A stretch of 64,000 bases of DNA from Nemopilema nomurai (taxonomy: Eukaryota > Cnidaria > Scyphozoa > Rhizostomeae > Rhizostomatidae), in the NCBI GenBank assembly GCA_003864495.1, contig ML133437.1:682001-746000 (forward strand), written 5' to 3'. A model generated the notes under the pieces. The model had not been told where the DNA came from. It did not search any database and saw only the letters and a program-made list of their open reading frames with translations. Each line of letters starts with the position of its first letter. Within the stretch, counting starts at the first letter, position 1. The position numbers were made by a program, and so were the translations under genes. Positions 44,401 through 64,000 of the stretch are shown here, one piece after another.

Positions 44401-47400
44401 TGCGAGTGCAGTCTTGCATTCATTAACAGGCCTCACTAAGAACAGAAAGCGAAAAATGCTCAAACAAAAGAAGGAACTAAAGTAGGAAAAAAGAATAGAA
44501 TGAATAGAAATCCTTAAATTAATAGATTCAAATGTCCTTGTGGTAAGGCATTTTTTCTTCAAGTTCTTGATAGTATTTCAAAGACAGAATGACTTAGCCA
44601 TAGAAGATCTGTAAAAAAATTTTCTTTCTTTCAAAATCATCTACCAATCCTCCAATTTGATCAATCAACTTGCGTCAACATGTTCAAACATCAGAAAGCA
44701 AATACATTGATCATAGTCTTTCAAAAAATTTTGCTCACAAATAAACAACAGAACTTGCTTCAACCTGCGAAAAACATTTGCATAGCAAGGCAGCTTTTTT
44801 AATAGTGAAAGACAAACAAATCACAAACAGTTCCCTTGGCAAGTTCCAAGGGACCTGCATCTTTGTCTGTGCATCAGACCTAAATGATCCATTTTTCCAG
44901 GCATAAGGCTCAAGATACAATCCATTTTTGTAAGTTGTTGAAGAAGATAATGCAGAAAATAAAACATTTTAAGTAGAAGCAAATTTCCAGCGGGCTATAT
45001 GTTTAGGCTGAGACTTATTTCCAGTGTTGTGTAGTGTGTTTGACAGTATCAAAATGCAGACCAAAGAAGCAAAACTAAATACTTTGAGAAGGAAAATTAA
45101 CTTGCAGCAGTAGAAATGGTGTGTAGATAAACATGAAGCAAGGAAACAAAAGATTAGAGGACCATTGTGATAGAAGTATGATGAAAAGATGATAAGAGAG
45201 ATAATGTTGCATCATTTGATGATGACAATGTAGCCAAAATGAAAGACCCCATTTGGAGGGTAATTAAGGTTGCAAAAAGCGAAATAACCTGAAGAGCTTG
45301 GAACAGGGTCATTTGGACTTGCACCCAAAAGACCCCCAGCTTCTGGGGCATTGCCACCCCGATAGCCACCACTCCTGCGGTCATCTCTTCCTCTATATTG
45401 CTGATGTGTTTCGCGGGATACATTCCGTTGACCCTGACAAAATAATTATAGTTTAAATGAAATGCAGCGAAGTTAGGTTCATGAGCATCCCTGAACTTCT
45501 TGTGTGACAAAGCATCCCAGGTAAGGTGTTTTGGCTGAACAAAACACAAGATAGCCATAAGTTGATGCCAATAGAAAACAAAACAACACTCTTCTCTGCT
45601 TCTTCGCATCATTGCTGCAGAAAATATTGTGTTTCCCATTATGTTTGGGTCTTGCCAAGAGAAAAAGTTGCATGCAGCTTTGAGATACTTTACTACCACT
45701 TTGGATAAAGATATAATTGATCTCAAACCAGGAAGCTGTGACTCTTTGAAAACTTTAAAACATTTTCAAGTCATTATTTTTTTGAGGAGGCACTGATGGT
45801 AAATAGTACCATACAAATGATATGCTTTGCAAATGAGACCCAGATCTCATGGGTGATTTGATTTTATACATCTACTGCCAGCTTTTATTGAATCTGTCAA
45901 AGGAGGATAACTGGAACTCGTCCAGATTGAGGTGCTGCCTTTGAAAAGCAAACAGCATACACTAGAGATATGATAACAGTGCCACGGAATGGGCTCAGAA
46001 ATGTACTGAGCAGTGCAGTGCAACTCCCAAAGTTCAGATGATGCAGTTGAAATCGAAGCAGTGTTGGAAGCACCAGGGCTTTGTCAAACAGATAAACAAA
46101 ACAGATACAGGTTCACTCTACAAACACAAGCATGCAAACAATTCAAGTTCATCTCAAAGAAATCTGAGTTACTGAGATAAAACTTCATTGCTGTAGCATA
46201 TTGTTTCAAAATTCAGACAAAAGAATCTTTGTTTAGAAAAGGCTTGTGTATATACTACTCCAAATGCCAAAGGATCCAGGGAATCACTGATGTCACTCTG
46301 GCTTATTCAACACAACAGAGTTTTTTTATATCTTCTTGGACTTTTAGACTTCTGATTGTTGTGCTTATATAGCTTGTGAAGGTGATAACTTCAAGAATCC
46401 CAAAGAATGGCTTTGTGTCAAACATATACTTGTGTCTGGTGCAATAAGGCTGGGTATATAGGAGTGCATTTAACACCATTTTGCTACACAAGCCCAAATC
46501 AGCAGTTTCCTTCGCTTCAAAGTTATAAAGCTTGATACCTTTATCAATGACTGTGAAACTAGGCTCTAGGGCATATATGAACACAACTTGCTCGGTCAGT
46601 ATTCAGTTCCATTTTCTGCCTTTAGAAGATTCAGAAGTAAACAAATAGACTTCATAATGAACAATTTAAAGAGATTGGCAAACCATGCCAACACAGTCGT
46701 AATAATTGTTCTTGTCTTGACAACAGACGTAAAAAGAGCTGGCTATCACCACTAATATTGAGTCCTAAAAGACCTAATTTTCTTCTTCTTGAGAAAATTC
46801 CCTGATGGTTTGTTGACTTTAAGGTGAGATTTGGATAAAAGAGGCTCAGCATGAGTGAAATGAAAAACAGCGATGTAAATTGATGATGTCCTTCCGTTAT
46901 GTTGCTGTGATTTCCAAGTCAAAACGTTGTAAATTCACGCTATAATCCAGCTATATAAAGAATGTCATGTGTAGCTTTGGTCTTCGGGTGCTCTTGAAGA
47001 AGTTCAGGATCAATGCATTGTGGATCGACATGAATCGGGTATAAAAGAAATCTGTCTGTGCCAATTTACAGTGCTCATTTGTGTCCTAGTACATTGCCTA
47101 ATTCGTTTGTACATGTAAGCACTTTTTCAAGCTTGTTTGGCCCTTTAATACTCACGAAAAAACAAAATTACGGTCTAAGACCAGCACATTGGTGTGGCTG
47201 CGAAGTCTAATAAACGAAATAGTGAGCATCAGCCTTTGCAGTTCACGCCTCCGTGTACTTGCTGCCCGTCGAAAACCGGTGCTGGATAAACGATGCAGGC
47301 CAGGTTAATAGCAAATTGAATAATTGTGAACAGAACAGACAAAATTAGTAGCAAAGTTGGTCTTTTTGAGATAAACTGTATGAAAATCAAAAGGCGAGTG

Positions 47401-47921
47401 GATCAGACTAAGCACTAGGCTGGCTGCACTCGGCTAGCGATATGAAAGCTGTCAAAAGCACAACAGACATGCTGCAATTTTATGGCGCTTGTTTAATAGG
47501 AAGACAGAAAGACATATCAGTTTCAATTAAAACAACTGTGTCATGCCGAAGGGTGGATTTTACAGGGAATCGAACAGCTGGTTTTGCGATTGAAATGGCG
47601 AGATGCCAGAAATCTATCTACGAGAAAGGAGCCTATAATCCATTTAAGTCAAGTGCCTTCTCTTCTTGGAACCATGGACAAAAAGAGTGAAATCAAATTT
47701 GTCTGCCTCCGCTGTCTACTCACCCCTCCACCTCCCATTCTTCGTCGGTCGTTCGGTCTTTCTTGGCCAAGATTTCGCTTGCCATAGTGCTCATCGTAAA
47801 GGTTGTCGCTAGGACGATAACCCGAAGATTGTTGAGGCCGGGCATTATTATAGTTAGTCAGTCTGTCGTACCTGTCTCCTCGGCCAAACTCATGACTTTG
47901 TTGATATGGGTATCGCGACAT
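38447..47921 (-). CDS. Matrin-type two-zinc-finger protein with acidic and RGG-like tail (12 exons, about 760 aa)
   Basis: Likely nuclear RNA/DNA-binding protein. Phase-consistent exons: 47724-47921, 45289-45433, 43864-44021, 43499-43610, 43181-43294, 42595-42818, 42242-42352, 41706-41943, 41173-41291, 40654-40833, 39137-39502 and 38447-38764; total 2283 nt. The N-terminus is Arg/Gly/Tyr-rich (MSRYPYQQSHEFGRGDRYDR), followed by a Gln-rich stretch (ATQQQLAAAMQAHQTQNLLA). Two fingers each have C-x2-C-x12-H-x5-H spacing: CELC...HFMGKKH, split across exons 6 and 7, and CRLC...HIRTQQH in exon 9, preceded by CEFIKAASGF as in matrin-type fingers. Exon 11 is strongly acidic with a PEEEQ triplet repeat; the last exon holds RQRGRGGHRGTGRG. 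No RRM is seen. Candidates are relatives of CIZ1, matrin-3, ZNF326 or AKAP8; I cannot choose between them. Confidence 0.87.
39185..39250 (-). repeat. In-frame PEEEQ coding minisatellite
   Basis: Within exon 11 of the zinc-finger gene a 15-bp unit encodes three successive PEEEQ copies, flanked by EP and PEEGE. The copy number would be expected to vary between alleles without breaking the frame. Confidence 0.6.
40261..40470 (+). repeat. Diverged tandem duplication of about 110 bp
   Basis: Two copies share AGTGAC(A/G)TCACTTC(C/T)ATCA and AGAAAATTCAAAA, with an ATGGA-type simple repeat (40348-40368) between them. It lies in the zinc-finger gene intron between exons 11 and 10. Confidence 0.6.
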
Positions 47922-49480
47922 CTTACTGTTAAGCAGCAAGCAATCAAGATCGCTTGAAGTTTACTCTCTTCGCCTTTAGGTGTTCGCTTCTCACCTTGCA
48001 AAAGATCGACGATTCTTCCCCATGCGCTTTCTATATGGTTACCAGACTCCCAGCTGAAGCTCCTGCGCATTGACAGAGCCGTCGCCTAAATTCTACAGAA
48101 TTTTCAAGCCTTTTGTACCCTGGGTACCAGACTGACTATATGTAAAATAATATTTCATTTATAGACACAGCGTAGAATCTTCACATCTTAGACACATCTT
48201 TTAAGCCCCCCTCTCCTTTAAGACTGAAATAAATGAATAAGCTCCCCAGATCTAACAAGGGGTTTTATGGTTACATCTTGATCTCTACTACACAAGTAAT
48301 TGTCTCTTTGTGCCGCAGATATGCGATTCAAACTCAACTCCCGTGCAACGAATTTTAGTCCGGCAAGCCCAGCTAAATAGAAAACTAGAGATCTCCGAAA
48401 AGCATATTCATTGATGCAGATTTCAAACTCTGTCGTACACAACAATCGCTTTATACTTCCTAAAAGACAAATAATTCATTAATATGTGTACAATTGCAAC
48501 TAAATAAATTTCTTGACGACGAAGTAGCGCTGTTCTCTAGAACATTTATCATCAACGAGTCTTAAGTAAATTACAAAAAGAAAATCTGATGCGCCACCTC
48601 AAGAGCAATGACATACAATGACATGCAATGGTTCTCATGTCGAAGATAACATACTGCATGCTAATTATTCTCTGCTCAGCGTTGATATAAAATATTATCC
48701 GATCTGCCAAAATATTCAGACGACCTTTTCACTATCCTGAGAACTACATATGTGTAAAATTTAGGAAGACACTCGTGGACCTAAAAACGGGAGAAGATTG
48801 TATTTGATTTGGAAATGACACGCAGCCAACCACTCTACCCTTGAAGAATTAAAGCGTTTCAAAGCGTAAAATTTGTCCCATGTGTCCGATTCTGAAAAAC
48901 ACTTTTCCCGGCTGTTCGGATACTATTAAGTTCTGAAGTGTAGGGGGGTCTTATAAGGTGGGAAGGGTCAAAATAGACTAAAATGAATAAATTTTCCGAA
49001 ATTTGTAGCTAAAAATGGAGGGGGATGACTTCTTGCATAATTAGGGAGGTGTTAATAAATGGAAAAGGGTATGCAAATGAAGTTTACGCCCCCTCCCCCC
49101 CCCACAATTAGGAACTTGAGAGTAGCATCCCTCGGCAGCTAGGCCCCAAGACATTCCCGACCAGCGGGATCGGAAACCTCTCCTCGAGTATCAGAGCCGA
49201 ATTTTAGGAAGCATTTCTGTATTTGCACCTTAATAACACTGACAAAATAGATAAACGCGGGAACTGACCGTAAAATCTTCTACAAAGAGAGAGGAAGGGA
49301 AATAAGGGAATGGGTGGGAGGCTGGGGCGCTGGAGGAAGAAGGGAATGGCTCCTTAAGAAACTCAGAGAATAAACAAAGGGAAGAAACTCAGAGGGTACA
49401 ATACACTCTTACAAATGAACTCTTTTTGAATTCGTACGTAGAACAGAGTACGCAACAACAGCCAAACTGTAGAAAAGATA
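47922..49480. other. Intergenic region between zinc-finger gene and USP32
   Basis: Holds the presumed promoter and 5' UTR of the zinc-finger gene and the repeat arm at 48116-48143. No exon recognised; C- and G-runs at 49088-49100 and nearby. Confidence 0.45.
48116..48143 (+). repeat. Second copy of the GGGTACCAGAC repeat
   Basis: TACCCTGGGTACCAGACTGA and the following bases match the arm of the fold-back at 1086-1151 with small changes. Only one arm is evident here, about 195 bp upstream of the zinc-finger gene's ATG. Confidence 0.55.
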
Positions 49481-49486
49481 TTTATT
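49481..49486 (-). terminator. Polyadenylation signal for the USP32 gene
   Basis: AATAAA on the minus strand (TTTATT on plus), 72 nt beyond the stop codon. Position and exact hexamer make it a good candidate for a short 3' UTR; the cleavage site itself is not visible. Confidence 0.5.
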
Positions 49487-49557
49487 CCTCGATTACCATT
49501 ATTTACGGATACCATTATGATACGTATAAACTGCGGCAATAAATAAAATGGATTTCT

Positions 49558-63682
<14,125 letters not shown>

Positions 63683-64000
63683 CTGCAGGGATGCAAAAAG
63701 CAATAAAAATAAGCACCTATAGCAACATGGCATAACAACAACACAGGGACATTTCAATAATGAATGCAAAGCCTTTTAATGAATGTATTTTTTTGCATAT
63801 GGATTTATTAGGGAGAATTTAGTTAAAAGTAACTAGTTTTCTACTTTTTCACATGAAGATGGCAGGTAAACTTGACAGGAAATAAATGATTGCTTCATTC
63901 TTATAAACAGCTCTATAAATTGTGAAAAAATACAGACTACAGTGTTAGTTTCTTTAATTAACATCTAACTTTACAAATCCTGCACTTTCTACAAAAAGCA

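Noticed and set aside
45154..45726. 190-aa minus-strand ORF
   Set aside because: Overlaps zinc-finger gene exon 45289-45433 in a different frame; the exon frame gives the R/G-rich sequence that fits its neighbours.

Overview
The window looks like an AT-rich, intron-dense nuclear segment from a non-vertebrate metazoan. Its coding exons are short (mostly 50-250 bp), introns carry GT/AG borders, and the two recognisable large proteins resemble human orthologues along nearly their whole visible length. The mixture of intact animal gene architecture, short introns and many TA-flanked miniature inverted-repeat elements would suit a cnidarian such as a coral or anemone, but that assignment is inference and no species marker is visible.

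Three genes lie head-to-tail on the minus strand. (1) Citron rho-interacting kinase (CIT), 34553 down to 2911, was reconstructed by hand into 44 coding exons with fully consistent splice phases and about 2013 codons (human is 2027 aa): AGC kinase domain, long coiled coil, C1, PH and CNH domains. (2) A matrin/U1-type two-zinc-finger protein with acidic and RGG-like tails, 47921 down to 38447, has 12 exons and about 760 aa; its orthology is unresolved. (3) The 3' part of a USP32-type ubiquitin-specific protease, 63682 down to 49558, has 25 exons: DUSP, UBL-like and the complete USP catalytic core, ending in a CaaX prenylation box. Its 5' part (the EF-hand region in human USP32) lies beyond the right edge.

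A fourth gene sits inside the largest citron intron on the opposite strand. It is a single uninterrupted ORF, 20723-24532, encoding a 1269-residue coiled-coil protein that I do not recognise. This nested intronless gene is the most unusual coding feature.

The non-coding sequence holds several small DNA transposons with readable ends: a hAT-type element with an exact 8-bp target duplication, 43 bp from a kinase exon, and three TA-bounded MITEs, one with its terminal unit tandemly amplified at one end. There is also a tRNA-like SINE fragment, a fold-back repeat with a second copy 47 kb away, and several minisatellites, two of which are built of AGGTCA-type units. One coding anomaly stands out: the DUSP exon of the USP gene appears to lack one A in an A-run, splitting a conserved domain over two frames.

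Functionally, citron kinase acts in cytokinesis, USP32 in ubiquitin removal at membranes, and matrin-type finger proteins in nuclear RNA/DNA binding. Nothing in the sequence suggests that they form an operon or share a pathway.
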